53,531 bases of DNA from an uncultured Bacteroidia bacterium (GTDB lineage: Bacteria > Bacteroidota > Bacteroidia > Bacteroidales > UBA932), in the NCBI GenBank assembly GCA_902774155.1, contig CACYHF010000004.1, positions 1 through 53,531 of the forward strand. The letters are read 5' to 3'. The notes beneath the pieces are model-generated. The model saw nothing but the letters and a program-made list of their open reading frames with translations, did no database searches and had not been told where the DNA came from. Below, piece after piece: positions 45,236-53,531 of the stretch (positions are counted from its first letter, which is position 1; each line of letters opens with the position of its first letter). Both the position numbers and the translations under genes were made by a program.

Positions 45236-47800
45236 TTATTCGTTCCAAATACTGTCGGAGAAATCCAACATCCAATGCCAGTCGATGGCGGCGATGCCGT
45301 GGCCCTGGTCACGCCGGACATACCCGATCCGGGGGCCGATGGCCGCCGTATCATAATCGGCCGGCCAGGCTACCGCCGGCATGCCTTTTTCTCCCAGGAA
45401 GGTCCACACCGGAGAGGCGGCCTGCAGGGCCAGGAATTCTCCCTTGGTGTCGAACCAGGGCTTGTCGAAGCCTTCGATCAGCAGGGCGCGGGGCGCCACG
45501 CAAGCGAGCAGCAGATGCTGGTCAAAGGGCATGGAAGCCGTATCGTAGGCGTACTGGTCGTAGGCGCGGCAGAACCAGTGCCGGAAGGAGGAGACCTCCG
45601 TGGCGATCTTCTCGCCGTAGTCGCGTTTGGCCAGCGGAGCGCCGCCGCCACCCGTCTGGACGGGCACCACCACGGGGATCCTTTCGTCAAAGGCCCCCGC
45701 CAGCAGGGCGGCTTTGCCCAGGCGGGAGTAGCCCGTGAGCACCACCCGGTTCTGGTCCAGCGCAGGGTCCTGCACAATCATGTCCATGCCCCGCATCAGG
45801 CCCCACGCCCAGGCGGCCAGAGCGGTAGTATTGTCAGTCTTTTCCGGATCCCGGGGTCCCCAGAGGTCGAACACCCCGGTATAGGCGAAGGTATCCTGCA
45901 GGATGGCGCCGTCTTTTTCCACCAGCGGATCCGGATCCGGGGAAATATCACAGTAACAGGCGGCAACCAGCGCGTAACCCCTTGCCAGCAAGGTGCTTAC
46001 AGGAAAAACCGTGTCGTTGCCGTCCGGGTTGAACTTGCCGCGGGTGCGCTGGGAGGCCTTGTGCGGCGTTTCCCGCAGCCAGGATTCCGTGACCAGGATT
46101 TCCTTATCTTCCAGCAGCTCGTGGTTGCCCGTATAATTCAGTAACAAAATGGCGGGACAGGGGCCTTGCACCTGGGTGGGGATCAGCTCCAGCCAGTCGA
46201 TATGAGGGCCGGTATGATCGGCCCGGAACCACATGCGCACCTGCCTGCGCCGGGCAAAACCCGCCAGCGTGGTGCCTTCCTCCAGCGTTTCCAGGAAGAT
46301 ATCGGCCGAAGGGGGCATCTGCCCGTACATCTGCCGCTGGAAGATATCCAGAATCTCTTTCCTCCGCTCCGGCCACTGCTTCCGGGAACGCAGCTTGCGG
46401 CCGTCGGCAAAGCATAGCGGGTCTTCCAGGGTATAGGGCGGGATGGCCGATTCGTCGTAATTCACCGTTGCATAGGCCCTGGTGCGCACTTCGTTCTGCT
46501 GCACGGCCGACCAAACGCCCGGAACGGACAGGACCTGACGGGCCTCCGCCGTGCCCTTGAGCATCTCCACCACGTCTTTTCCTTCCAGCGTAACGTTCAG
46601 CAGTTCATACTGGTCCGACAACTCCATATCCAGCACCTGCCGGCACTCTACGCGGATATCCTGAAGGGCGATGTCGTTGCAGACGGAAACAGGCATGTTT
46701 TCCCGCTCCTCCATCTGGTAATACTGCGTCCAGGGCCGGATGCGCAGGATGGAGCCCACCTTGCCCGCCACGTCTTCCACGCGGATGAATTCGTAATGCT
46801 GCGGGGTGTCGGGGCGCAGTTTCAGGTGCAGGACATTATAGGCGGCCTCCGAAATGCAGTGCCGGAGGATGACATTCCGGTCCTCGACGGATTCGCTGCC
46901 CAGGGTGAGGCAGGCGTGGGTCTGGCCGAAGGTACAGTCCTCCACGATGATGTCGTTGTTGGGACCGTTCTCCGCGGCTTTATCGGCCCAGGTGCCCTTA
47001 CCGCCCTTGAGCACTACCCCGTCGTCGCAGACATCCATGTAGCAGCCCTTTACCAGCACGTCATGGCAGTTGTCCAGGTCGATGGCATCGGTGCTGTAGC
47101 CCACTACCTCGCCGCTGGAGGGGGAGGTGATGTGCAGGTCCAGAAAGCGCAGGTGATGACTGCGGTAGGCGTGGTTGGTCCAGAAGGGGCTGTCTTTCAT
47201 GCGCAGGTCCTGTACCGTCACGTTGGCGCTGTTGGCGATGTACACCAGGCGGGGCCGCTGCCCGTCCTTGTTGATGGCGTCTTTCTTCCAGGACCAGCGG
47301 ATCTTCATTTCCCGCCAGAACTCCGTTCCGCTGCCATCCAGGAGGCCCGGACCGCCCAGCACAAAACCGTCCACACCTTCGATGTTGACGAGGGCCGGAA
47401 AATACCGGCAGGTCTGTCCCTCGATGCGGGTGGTGGTGAGCGGATAGTCCTTCACCCGGTCCGACCCCATCAAGGTTCCTTCCACCCACAGGTTCGTTCC
47501 CTGGGGGAAGTGCAGGGCTCCGCTGCGGAACACCCCTTGGGGCACCACGATAACCCCGCCGCCCTGCGTGGCTGCCAGGTCGATGACCTGCTGGATGGCA
47601 CCGGTCTGGACATCGGGCAGGTTTGCCTTCACGCCATAGTCCGTGAGGACATACTGACGTCCCAGGTTGTCCAGGGATTCCTTCCGGGCCTTGCCAAACC
47701 AGGCCGATATCTTCTTCCCGTCCGGGAAACGCTCCTGTGCAGACAAGGGCACTTCCAGGGCCAGGAAGCACAGGCAGCTGAGGATCAATAGTTTTCTCAT
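45236..47800 (-). CDS. Fusion of GH28 polygalacturonase-type domain and CE15-type esterase
   Basis: An 854-residue secreted enzyme with a signal peptide (cut near PLSAQ). Residues about 45-430 are a GH28-like right-handed beta-helix: DYGVKANLPDVQTGAIQQVI, GGGVIVVPQGVFRSGALHF, the catalytic-type Asp motifs STDAIDLDN and VCDDGVVLKGG, then HACLTLGSES. Residues about 470-854 are an alpha/beta hydrolase like CE15 glucuronoyl esterases, with nucleophile Ser in LTGYSRLGKAALLAG and His in RRDQGHGIAAIDWHW. One chain therefore could cut a galacturonan backbone and remove an ester on a uronic acid. The reading frame is continuous. It is six bases after the GH43 gene, and 43 bases separate it from the phosphoesterase. 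Confidence 0.88.
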   Translation of the reverse strand: MRKLLILSCLCFLALEVPLSAQERFPDGKKISAWFGKARKESLDNLGRQYVLTDYGVKANLPDVQTGAIQQVIDLAATQGGGVIVVPQGVFRSGALHFPQGTNLWVEGTLMGSDRVKDYPLTTTRIEGQTCRYFPALVNIEGVDGFVLGGPGLLDGSGTEFWREMKIRWSWKKDAINKDGQRPRLVYIANSANVTVQDLRMKDSPFWTNHAYRSHHLRFLDLHITSPSSGEVVGYSTDAIDLDNCHDVLVKGCYMDVCDDGVVLKGGKGTWADKAAENGPNNDIIVEDCTFGQTHACLTLGSESVEDRNVILRHCISEAAYNVLHLKLRPDTPQHYEFIRVEDVAGKVGSILRIRPWTQYYQMEERENMPVSVCNDIALQDIRVECRQVLDMELSDQYELLNVTLEGKDVVEMLKGTAEARQVLSVPGVWSAVQQNEVRTRAYATVNYDESAIPPYTLEDPLCFADGRKLRSRKQWPERRKEILDIFQRQMYGQMPPSADIFLETLEEGTTLAGFARRRQVRMWFRADHTGPHIDWLELIPTQVQGPCPAILLLNYTGNHELLEDKEILVTESWLRETPHKASQRTRGKFNPDGNDTVFPVSTLLARGYALVAACYCDISPDPDPLVEKDGAILQDTFAYTGVFDLWGPRDPEKTDNTTALAAWAWGLMRGMDMIVQDPALDQNRVVLTGYSRLGKAALLAGAFDERIPVVVPVQTGGGGAPLAKRDYGEKIATEVSSFRHWFCRAYDQYAYDTASMPFDQHLLLACVAPRALLIEGFDKPWFDTKGEFLALQAASPVWTFLGEKGMPAVAWPADYDTAAIGPRIGYVRRDQGHGIAAIDWHWMLDFSDSIWNE

Positions 47801-47806
47801 ACGCGT

Positions 47807-49198
47807 TTACTCAAATACCATCCAATCGATGTCGAAGAGTTCCGGTCTTTCCTTCCAGGATTCTCCGGGGCCGCTGAACATGAGCCAGAGGGCATGAGGA
47901 CCCGCTGCTGCATTTTCCACCTCGCAGGACAGGGTCTGCCATTCACCCTTTCCTGCAGGCACGTCCAGCCAGGCGATCTGGCCGGAGAAAGACTGGTCCT
48001 GGGCCACGGTAATGGTGCCGCCGGCCAGGGCGCGCACCCGAACCGTCAGTTTCTTAGTCTCAGGGCCGAAAGCCACATATTTCCAGGCGGCCTTGCTGCC
48101 GTCCAGAATGCCGGAAACGATTTCCCGGTCTGTGCTGCCATCCATCAGACGGATGTGCGGTCCGCCGTTGAAGAGGCATGCGCGTGCGGCATCGATGGTT
48201 TCATAGGCCGATAACGGCGCTCCGGCGCCCTGGGAGGTCATTTCCACTTCGTTGATAGTGCCATCGGCATTGAAGGTAATGGGCTCGATGCAGGCCTTGC
48301 GGAGCTTGCTGGTATGGTGGGTGGAACGATGATACAACACGTACCATTGCCCATTGAACTCCACCACGGAACCGTGGTTGTTCCAGACGTCGGGATCGCA
48401 GCCGTTGCTGTCCACGATCACGCCCTTGTATTCATAAGGGCCGAAGACATGGCGGGACATGGAATAGCCGATGCAGGTGGGCATATTCTGGCGGCTGATA
48501 TCGGCATACACGTAGTAATACCAGCCGTCGCGCTTGAACACAAAGCTGCCCTCGTGGAAATAATGGTCCTTTTCCGTGACGATACCTTCGTGCAGGGTGG
48601 ACATGTCCAGCGTCTTCATATCCGGGTTCAATTTGGCACCCCTCGCGCTGAACTGGTCCCAGAAATAGTAGGCCTGTCCGTCGTCGTCAATGAACACGGT
48701 TGGGTCAATGCCGGTGATGTCGCCGATACGCTGCCCGCTGTGGAAGGGCCCCGCCGGGCTGTCGGCCTCGGCCACGCCTTCGGTCCAGTCGGACATGTCG
48801 TAGTAGAGGTAATACTTTTCATCCTTTTCTGCAATGTCCGGAGCGTAAAGGTCGGCGTCCGCATAGGAAACTTCGTCATATTCTCCCCTGGTGGCGAATA
48901 CATTGGGGTGCAGGGTCCAGTGGAGGGCATCCTCCGAGGAAAGCATATGGTGATAGGGCGAGCACCAGAGATCGGTGGTCAGGTCCAGAGAACAGGCCAC
49001 ATACAGCTTCCCGTCTATTACTTTGGCGCTTGGATCGGCCATGTACACACCCATGGGGCAGATGGGATTGTGACCCAGGTTCCCAGCCGGAACCGGTTCG
49101 CGGCCAGGTTCCAAACGGACCGTCACATCCTGGCTGCCCTGAGCGCACGAAACTGCCAGCAAGAGGGCCAAAATAATGAGCAAAGAATTTCTTTTCAT
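47807..49198 (-). CDS. GH43 glycosidase lipoprotein with C-terminal CBM6-like domain
   Basis: A 463-residue lipoprotein (lipobox VSC). The five-bladed propeller carries all three catalytic acids: base Asp in YMADPSAKVIDGKLYV, modulator Asp in ITGIDPTVFIDDDG, and acid Glu in YFHEGSFVFKRDG. From about residue 335 a beta-sandwich (AARACLFNGGPHIRLMDGST, WKYVAFGPETKKLTVRVRA) resembles a family 6 carbohydrate-binding module. GH43 members are mostly alpha-L-arabinofuranosidases, beta-xylosidases or galactosidases, fitting arabinan or arabinogalactan side chains. It is four bases after the DUF4838 gene. It makes a useful comparison for the second GH43 in the cluster, which lacks the base. Confidence 0.92.
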   Translation of the reverse strand: MKRNSLLIILALLLAVSCAQGSQDVTVRLEPGREPVPAGNLGHNPICPMGVYMADPSAKVIDGKLYVACSLDLTTDLWCSPYHHMLSSEDALHWTLHPNVFATRGEYDEVSYADADLYAPDIAEKDEKYYLYYDMSDWTEGVAEADSPAGPFHSGQRIGDITGIDPTVFIDDDGQAYYFWDQFSARGAKLNPDMKTLDMSTLHEGIVTEKDHYFHEGSFVFKRDGWYYYVYADISRQNMPTCIGYSMSRHVFGPYEYKGVIVDSNGCDPDVWNNHGSVVEFNGQWYVLYHRSTHHTSKLRKACIEPITFNADGTINEVEMTSQGAGAPLSAYETIDAARACLFNGGPHIRLMDGSTDREIVSGILDGSKAAWKYVAFGPETKKLTVRVRALAGGTITVAQDQSFSGQIAWLDVPAGKGEWQTLSCEVENAAAGPHALWLMFSGPGESWKERPELFDIDWMVFE

Positions 49199-49202
49199 AG
49201 TA

Positions 49203-51440
49203 TCAGATAGTTAAACATAGGTCTGTCTCTTTTCCATCGGGGCCCGTGAGCCGGACAGAGAGAATTTGTCCTTCACAATCTTCAAAATAGCGGAGTTCCA
49301 GGTGATGGAAGCCTTTCTCCAACAACAAATAGCAGAAGCCGGTTTCCGGAGAATGGGAGCCGTCCAGCTCCAGGACCCGTTTTCCGTCCATCAGGAGCAC
49401 CGTCCCGTCGTCAGAGGTGATCCGGAACTGGTACAAGCCCTCTTCGGTAGCTTCCAGCCAGCCTTCGAACACATAGCCGAAGTGATCGGCCTCGGGACGG
49501 GTATCGATGGCTATCTCCTCCATAGTCCCCTGCTCCACCACTTTGCCTTTGCGAAGCATCTCCTCCGTGGACATGAAATTCCCTTCGTAGCGGGTAAAGC
49601 GGACGCCTTTCTTTGTGGGATTCGCCGCCATTGCCGGCATTAGCTCACTCTTCTCAATTTCCTTCCGGATCCTGTCATAGTCGGCCAGCAGGTCTTTTGC
49701 GGTCATCGTTCCACCCGCCCAGACGCCTTCGGCCAGGCGGTTCATACCCTCGCGTTCCACCACGCGACGGACCAGTTCATCGGCCTGTTCCCGAAAACCC
49801 TGCAACGGGTTTTTGACCATTTGCAGGAAGCAGAGCGGCATTTCGGCGGTTTCCACCCGGTCATACAGGGTCTGGTTATCGGCCACCGCCTCCTTGGCCT
49901 GGGCGAAAATGGCCCGGCCTTCCCGGATGAACTCTAACGTAAACATGGTGTCGGAAGGGTGTACATAGCAGTTGCCGTGTACTCCGGGGCGGCGCAGGAT
50001 GCGTTCCTCCAGGTCCAGATAGTCCCGGATGTAACGGCCGGCGGGGCCGTAATACCCGTCCGTAAAATCGCGGATGAGGGCATCTACATCGGCATCGGGA
50101 TTCCACATGAGCTTGGACAGCAGCCAGGTGCGCATTTCCCGGAGTTCGCAGGAAACCGTCTGATAATCCCCTTCTTCCAGGATGCCGATAGCATGGTTGT
50201 CCCGGAAATCCTGAATATGCGGCTGCAGGGTTTTCCAATTGGCCACCGGCAGGCAGTACTGGGCAAAGTCTGTCACATAATCCCAGATGTACAGATGCGG
50301 GGCCAGGGTGCCCCAGTCTTCCAAGTCCTTCAGGAAGGCCAAGTTCTGCTCACATTCGTCGTAGCCGTGCCACATGCAGCACTCGATGCTGCACAGACGG
50401 ACTACCACGTTTTCACGGGGCTGGATGTTCTTGGGCGCATGGCGCGTATATTGGTAGGCAAAGGTGCCGATGAACTTGTCCGGGAATTCGTCCCTGACGG
50501 CATCGGCCACCTGGTTCACGAACCAGATCATCACGCCGGACTGCCCGCCGTATTGTTCGGCAAGCGCCTCGCAGGCATCGCACTGGCAGAACAGCTGATT
50601 GTCGTTCTGCTCCACCGAATAGATGAGAAAGTCCGGCTGCTCCCGCATAATCTTGCGAACGCTTTCGATGGTAATCTGCAACACCTCTGGATTGGACAGA
50701 CAGGGCTGACCGTAACCGCCGTAGCGTTTGCCGTCCCGCAGGCAGAAGTATTCCGGATGGGTGGAGAAATATTTGCCCACCGGAACATGGGTTCCCAAAG
50801 CGTGAACGCCCCAGTAACCTTCGGCGCTGCCGGGAATGGTTCCTGTCCCGTCAGGCGAGGGAATCCGCACGAAATTATTGCGCAGGCGGGCCGAGAACAC
50901 CGGTTGGGTCCGCGGATCCAGGTAGCAATTGTCGCGGATCCGGATGCCAGGAGCCTCCTGGCAGCGTAGTTTTCCAAAACGCCAGCTGTCTTTATGCGGC
51001 GCCACGCTAACTTTCAGCGAATACCAGCGGCAGTCCAGTTCGTTCTCCAGGAAGGCATATACGGCATACAGCGTACCCCGGGGGCCATTTCCCCGGAAAT
51101 GGATATCGGCACCCTCCGTGAAATAGACAAAGGAGTCGTCCCTCCCCTGCCGGTCTTCCGTTTCCAGGATCAGCCGATTCCCGGCGGGAGCCTCCGCAGT
51201 GATGGGAATCCGCACACCGCTCACCTGCTCCAGCCAAGTCTGCAACTCCAAGGCAGCATAACGCTCAATCTCCGTAGCCTGGCTGTCCAGTACAATGGTA
51301 TAGGAAGACTCGCCGTCTTCAAACAGCGTATTCTGGGGCGAACAGGAGTTAGCCCCTCCCAGGAGCGTGGGGACTAAGCAGCTGATTATTAACGATTTAC
51401 ACAAAATCGATTGTACAATTTCAAGCAATCGTTTTTTCAT
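49203..51440 (-). CDS. DUF4838 (alpha-glucuronidase-like) protein with C-terminal PA14 domain
   Basis: A 745-residue exported protein. The N domain (YAALELQTWLEQVSGVRIPI, LYAVYAFLENELDCRWYS) is the type found before GH67 and GH20 barrels. The central TIM-barrel-like DUF4838 region includes FLIYSVEQNDNQLFCQCDAC and VVRLCSIECCMWHGYDECEQ. The last 120 residues form a PA14 domain (HFGYVFEGWLEATEEGLYQF, SDDGTVLLMDGKRVLELDGS) closely alike in layout to that of the GH92 protein at 17246. Family function is unproven; a uronic-acid or hexosamine glycosidase is likely. The signal region contains palindromic element C, and the start follows element G. Confidence 0.85.
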   Translation of the reverse strand: MKKRLLEIVQSILCKSLIISCLVPTLLGGANSCSPQNTLFEDGESSYTIVLDSQATEIERYAALELQTWLEQVSGVRIPITAEAPAGNRLILETEDRQGRDDSFVYFTEGADIHFRGNGPRGTLYAVYAFLENELDCRWYSLKVSVAPHKDSWRFGKLRCQEAPGIRIRDNCYLDPRTQPVFSARLRNNFVRIPSPDGTGTIPGSAEGYWGVHALGTHVPVGKYFSTHPEYFCLRDGKRYGGYGQPCLSNPEVLQITIESVRKIMREQPDFLIYSVEQNDNQLFCQCDACEALAEQYGGQSGVMIWFVNQVADAVRDEFPDKFIGTFAYQYTRHAPKNIQPRENVVVRLCSIECCMWHGYDECEQNLAFLKDLEDWGTLAPHLYIWDYVTDFAQYCLPVANWKTLQPHIQDFRDNHAIGILEEGDYQTVSCELREMRTWLLSKLMWNPDADVDALIRDFTDGYYGPAGRYIRDYLDLEERILRRPGVHGNCYVHPSDTMFTLEFIREGRAIFAQAKEAVADNQTLYDRVETAEMPLCFLQMVKNPLQGFREQADELVRRVVEREGMNRLAEGVWAGGTMTAKDLLADYDRIRKEIEKSELMPAMAANPTKKGVRFTRYEGNFMSTEEMLRKGKVVEQGTMEEIAIDTRPEADHFGYVFEGWLEATEEGLYQFRITSDDGTVLLMDGKRVLELDGSHSPETGFCYLLLEKGFHHLELRYFEDCEGQILSVRLTGPDGKETDLCLTI
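51376..51398. repeat. 23-bp palindromic element, copy C (in the DUF4838 signal peptide)
   Basis: AAGCAGCTGATTATTAACG then ATTT: about 16-17 of 23 bases match. It is followed by ACACAAAATCGATTG, the same flank as copy A. The coding strand reads KSLIISCL. Confidence 0.6.
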
Positions 51441-51463
51441 AATTCGTTGATTATTAATAATTT
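51441..51463. repeat. 23-bp palindromic element, copy G (intergenic)
   Basis: AATTCGTTGATTATTAATAA then TTT: about 17 of 23 bases match. It fills the gap between the second GH43 stop and the DUF4838 start and is followed by ATCTCCACGG, close to the flank of copy H. Confidence 0.55.
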
Positions 51464-51475
51464 ATCTCCACGGCG

Positions 51476-52960
51476 CTACTCAAAGCGAAAGTATTTGACA
51501 CGGAAGGGTGCCGTTTTGGCCACCAGATAGACCGCCTCTTTGCCGGAAGCATCCACTTGCAGCGGGACGGTCTGCTCTTTCCACTTCCAGCCGGTGTCCG
51601 GAATCTCCATCGTAGCCATGACAGGGCCGTCCGGAGCGCCTTTCCGCAACTCCAGCTGCCCGCCGGGCTGTCCGGATTTAACGCACACGGTAAGGGTGGC
51701 CGGTGCCTGGGAGCAATCCACATAGCGGTAACCGGTCCACTGGCCATCGGCCTGGAAGAAGATGACGGGATACTCTTTCCTTTTCAGCTCCACCATCTCT
51801 GCACCGGCTCGGCCCAGGGAGTATTCCACGGCGGCGGATGCCTGTATCTTGTCGCCCGGCCGGAAAGCGCCCCGAATACCGGAGGAAGACATTTTCACCT
51901 CCCGGATGGTACCGTCTTCGTTGAATTCCAACGGGTCCAGACAGGCAACGCGCGTGAGGGCCAGACCGGGAACACTGCGGTGATACTGCACCACCCACTG
52001 CCCGTCCCAACACTCGAAGGAGCCGTGGACATTGCCTGTATTGGGATACTCGTGGTTGGTCACAATGAGACCCTGGTAGGTATAGGGGCCCAGCGGCTCT
52101 TTAGCCGTGAGATAGGCCATCCGGGTAGGAATCCAGCCGGTATCCACTATCCGGCCCGTATTCTGGATGTAAATGTAGTAATACGTATCGCCCCGTTTGC
52201 GCAGCGACGGCCCCTCGAAGGGATCGTTGTCCTTGGGCATCACCGGGGTGAGGTCCCGCACGGTTTCCGGCAGGATGCGGGAATAATCGGCCGGATCCAA
52301 CTGCGCTACGATGAACTTGGGAAGGGCCAGGTACACTTTTCCGTCGTCATCCACCAGGATGCCCGGATCGATGTGGCCCAGTTCCTCCCCGTTCAGGGTA
52401 ACGGTGCGGGCGTTCGTGAACGGACCTTCCGGACTGTCGGCATCCAGGATGAAGACTTTGTCGTTGTTGGTGCAGGTGACCATGTGGAACTTCCCGGTCT
52501 GCGGATCCTGGAACACGTCCGGTGCCCACAGGCGGATGCCACCGCCCTTTACCTCTTCAGGGATATCCCTCAGGTTCAGCGCTTCCCCCGCATCGGTCCA
52601 GTGCAGCAGGTCGTCGGACCAGAGCACGTGGTAATTGTCGGAGCACCATTCCCGCCGGCCATCCGGTCCATAGCCGTCGTAGTTGTCCCGCGAGCCGAAG
52701 ATATACATGCGACCGTCAAAAACATGAATCCAGACATCGCCGGCCGATAACGCGAGGACCTCTCCCCGCTTGTTCACCTGCGCCACCGCTTCATCGCCGG
52801 AAAACCACTCCAACTTCCGCGGGGGTATTCCTTTAAGATTCAGTTGAAAGCTCTGGCCCTCATCCAGCATAGTGGCCGCCCGATCCAGTTTCCAGGGCCC
52901 GGCCGGCTGCTGCTGGCAGGAAAGCGCCAGCGCAAGGAATATCCAAGGAGCTATCTTCAT
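51476..52960 (-). CDS. GH43-like lipoprotein, probably missing the catalytic base
   Basis: A 494-residue lipoprotein (lipobox LSC). Residues about 35-75 look like a bacterial Ig-like (Big_2) domain (LKGIPPRKLEWFSGDEAVAQ, GEVLALSAGDV). The chain then passes straight into the first GH43 strand (IHVFDGRMYIFGSRD). In GH43 that strand is preceded by the base Asp in a DPS motif, and in Big_2 the domain needs about 20 more residues after ALSAG. Both are absent, as if an in-frame deletion had joined them near residue 76. The other two acids remain: GHIDPGILVDDDG and DPFEGPSLRKRG. A C-terminal beta-sandwich follows. The ATG at 52960 is used; a TTG lies nine bases upstream. Confidence 0.85.
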   Translation of the reverse strand: MKIAPWIFLALALSCQQQPAGPWKLDRAATMLDEGQSFQLNLKGIPPRKLEWFSGDEAVAQVNKRGEVLALSAGDVWIHVFDGRMYIFGSRDNYDGYGPDGRREWCSDNYHVLWSDDLLHWTDAGEALNLRDIPEEVKGGGIRLWAPDVFQDPQTGKFHMVTCTNNDKVFILDADSPEGPFTNARTVTLNGEELGHIDPGILVDDDGKVYLALPKFIVAQLDPADYSRILPETVRDLTPVMPKDNDPFEGPSLRKRGDTYYYIYIQNTGRIVDTGWIPTRMAYLTAKEPLGPYTYQGLIVTNHEYPNTGNVHGSFECWDGQWVVQYHRSVPGLALTRVACLDPLEFNEDGTIREVKMSSSGIRGAFRPGDKIQASAAVEYSLGRAGAEMVELKRKEYPVIFFQADGQWTGYRYVDCSQAPATLTVCVKSGQPGGQLELRKGAPDGPVMATMEIPDTGWKWKEQTVPLQVDASGKEAVYLVAKTAPFRVKYFRFE

Positions 52961-52973
52961 AATAGTCAATTTA

Positions 52974-53531
52974 TTATCTTTTTATGCCACGCGACTCCAC
53001 GAAGACATTCTTCACGGCGTCCAGATAGCCATAGCCGTAAACATTGTCCGGCTGGAGGTAACTGGTTTCGGTCCATTCGTTCCAGGAGTTGATGGTGATG
53101 AGCGGATGCAGGCCGGGACGGGCGTCCACCCAGGCCTTGGCCCGGCGGAGGGCTTCCTCAAAACGCTCGGGCGTATTCTCCTTCACCACGGCGCTTTCGC
53201 CGAAACGGGGGCTGTTGTCCCAGCCGATGGACACGTGCGGATAGTACGGGATGGTGAATTCGGCATCCAGTTTGTCCCATTCTTCATAGGCCCGGTTCAG
53301 GATGTTCTGATAATCGTCGTCCATCCAGATGAAGTGGCAGAACTGGTAATGGGACATACTGTTGAAGCCCAGCCCACGGATGAAATCCTCCCGGGGCCGG
53401 CCGGCCTTCACCTTGGCTTCATCCACACCGCTGTAGTTGAACTGGCTGTCCCACATAGTGAACTGCAGTTCCAAATCCGGGAAACCGGCCTTTTTCACCT
53501 CTTTCCGGAACCAGGCCAGGGCATCCCGGGC
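52974..53531 (-). CDS. GH99/WbsX-like glycan-active protein, 5' end beyond the window
   Basis: Only the C-terminal 185 residues are present; the reading frame continues past the right edge. The fragment contains SWNEWTETSYLQPDNVYGYG and YYPHVSIGWDNSPRF, hallmarks of the WbsX domain group related to GH99 endo-mannosidases and often found in Bacteroidales glycan loci. The conserved Asn-Glu-Trp-Thr-Glu stretch probably carries the catalytic acid. The first codons suggested by a GTG at 53498 are inside the domain, so no start is visible here. It is 13 bases before the second GH43 gene, so the operon begins outside the window. Confidence 0.85.
   Translation of the reverse strand, partial: ARDALAWFRKEVKKAGFPDLELQFTMWDSQFNYSGVDEAKVKAGRPREDFIRGLGFNSMSHYQFCHFIWMDDDYQNILNRAYEEWDKLDAEFTIPYYPHVSIGWDNSPRFGESAVVKENTPERFEEALRRAKAWVDARPGLHPLITINSWNEWTETSYLQPDNVYGYGYLDAVKNVFVESRGIKR

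Overview
The window looks like a chromosomal segment of a GC-rich Bacteroidales bacterium (phylum Bacteroidota). The evidence is the phylum-type promoters (TTTG, about 19 nt, TAnnTTTG) before rplU and rpsU, a hybrid two-component regulator fragment, Tat and lipoprotein signals on many secreted glycan enzymes, and large co-oriented glycan-degradation clusters. Genus and species cannot be fixed from the sequence alone. I saw no rRNA, tRNA, CRISPR array, insertion sequence or phage gene.

Region 1 (1-17179) is mostly housekeeping. It opens with the 3' end of a broken hybrid two-component regulator, then rplU-rpmA-serS. A tightly coupled minus-strand operon follows (EF-hand membrane protein, P-loop ATPase, membrane-anchored unknown, sirtuin). 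Then come rpsU with a perfect Shine-Dalgarno sequence, dnaX-lptB with a possible frameshift signal in dnaX, a 369-bp repeat-rich spacer, and an operon of a large unknown envelope protein, an acyl-CoA ligase, a dCMP deaminase and a C-terminal processing protease.

Region 2 (17246-25302, plus strand) is a five-gene mannoside/phosphodiester locus: a GH92 alpha-mannosidase with PA14, a glycerophosphodiesterase-alkaline phosphatase fusion, a GH63/mannosylglycerate-hydrolase-like enzyme, a ROK sugar kinase and a secreted endonuclease/exonuclease/phosphatase-fold enzyme.

Region 3 (25408-53531, minus strand) is a run of 17 genes with short gaps, entering from beyond the right edge. It encodes a GH99/WbsX-like protein, two GH43 proteins (one apparently lacking its catalytic base), a DUF4838 protein with PA14, a GH28-CE15 fusion, a metallophosphoesterase, a DUF2490 barrel, a phosphodiesterase, a GH9, a metallo-beta-lactamase-fold protein, three rhamnosidase-type enzymes, a GH2 with a ricin-like domain, and a three-gene 3-keto-glycoside module. 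Together these point to a complex plant rhamnose- and uronate-rich glycan (pectin type) or rhamnosylated plant glycosides. No SusC/SusD pair or intact regulator lies in the window.

The most unusual signals are not genes. The heptamer GGCCGAT/ATCGGCC occurs about 90 times, roughly equally on both strands and in different codon phases. A degenerate 23-bp palindrome recurs in intergenic gaps and inside signal-peptide coding regions.
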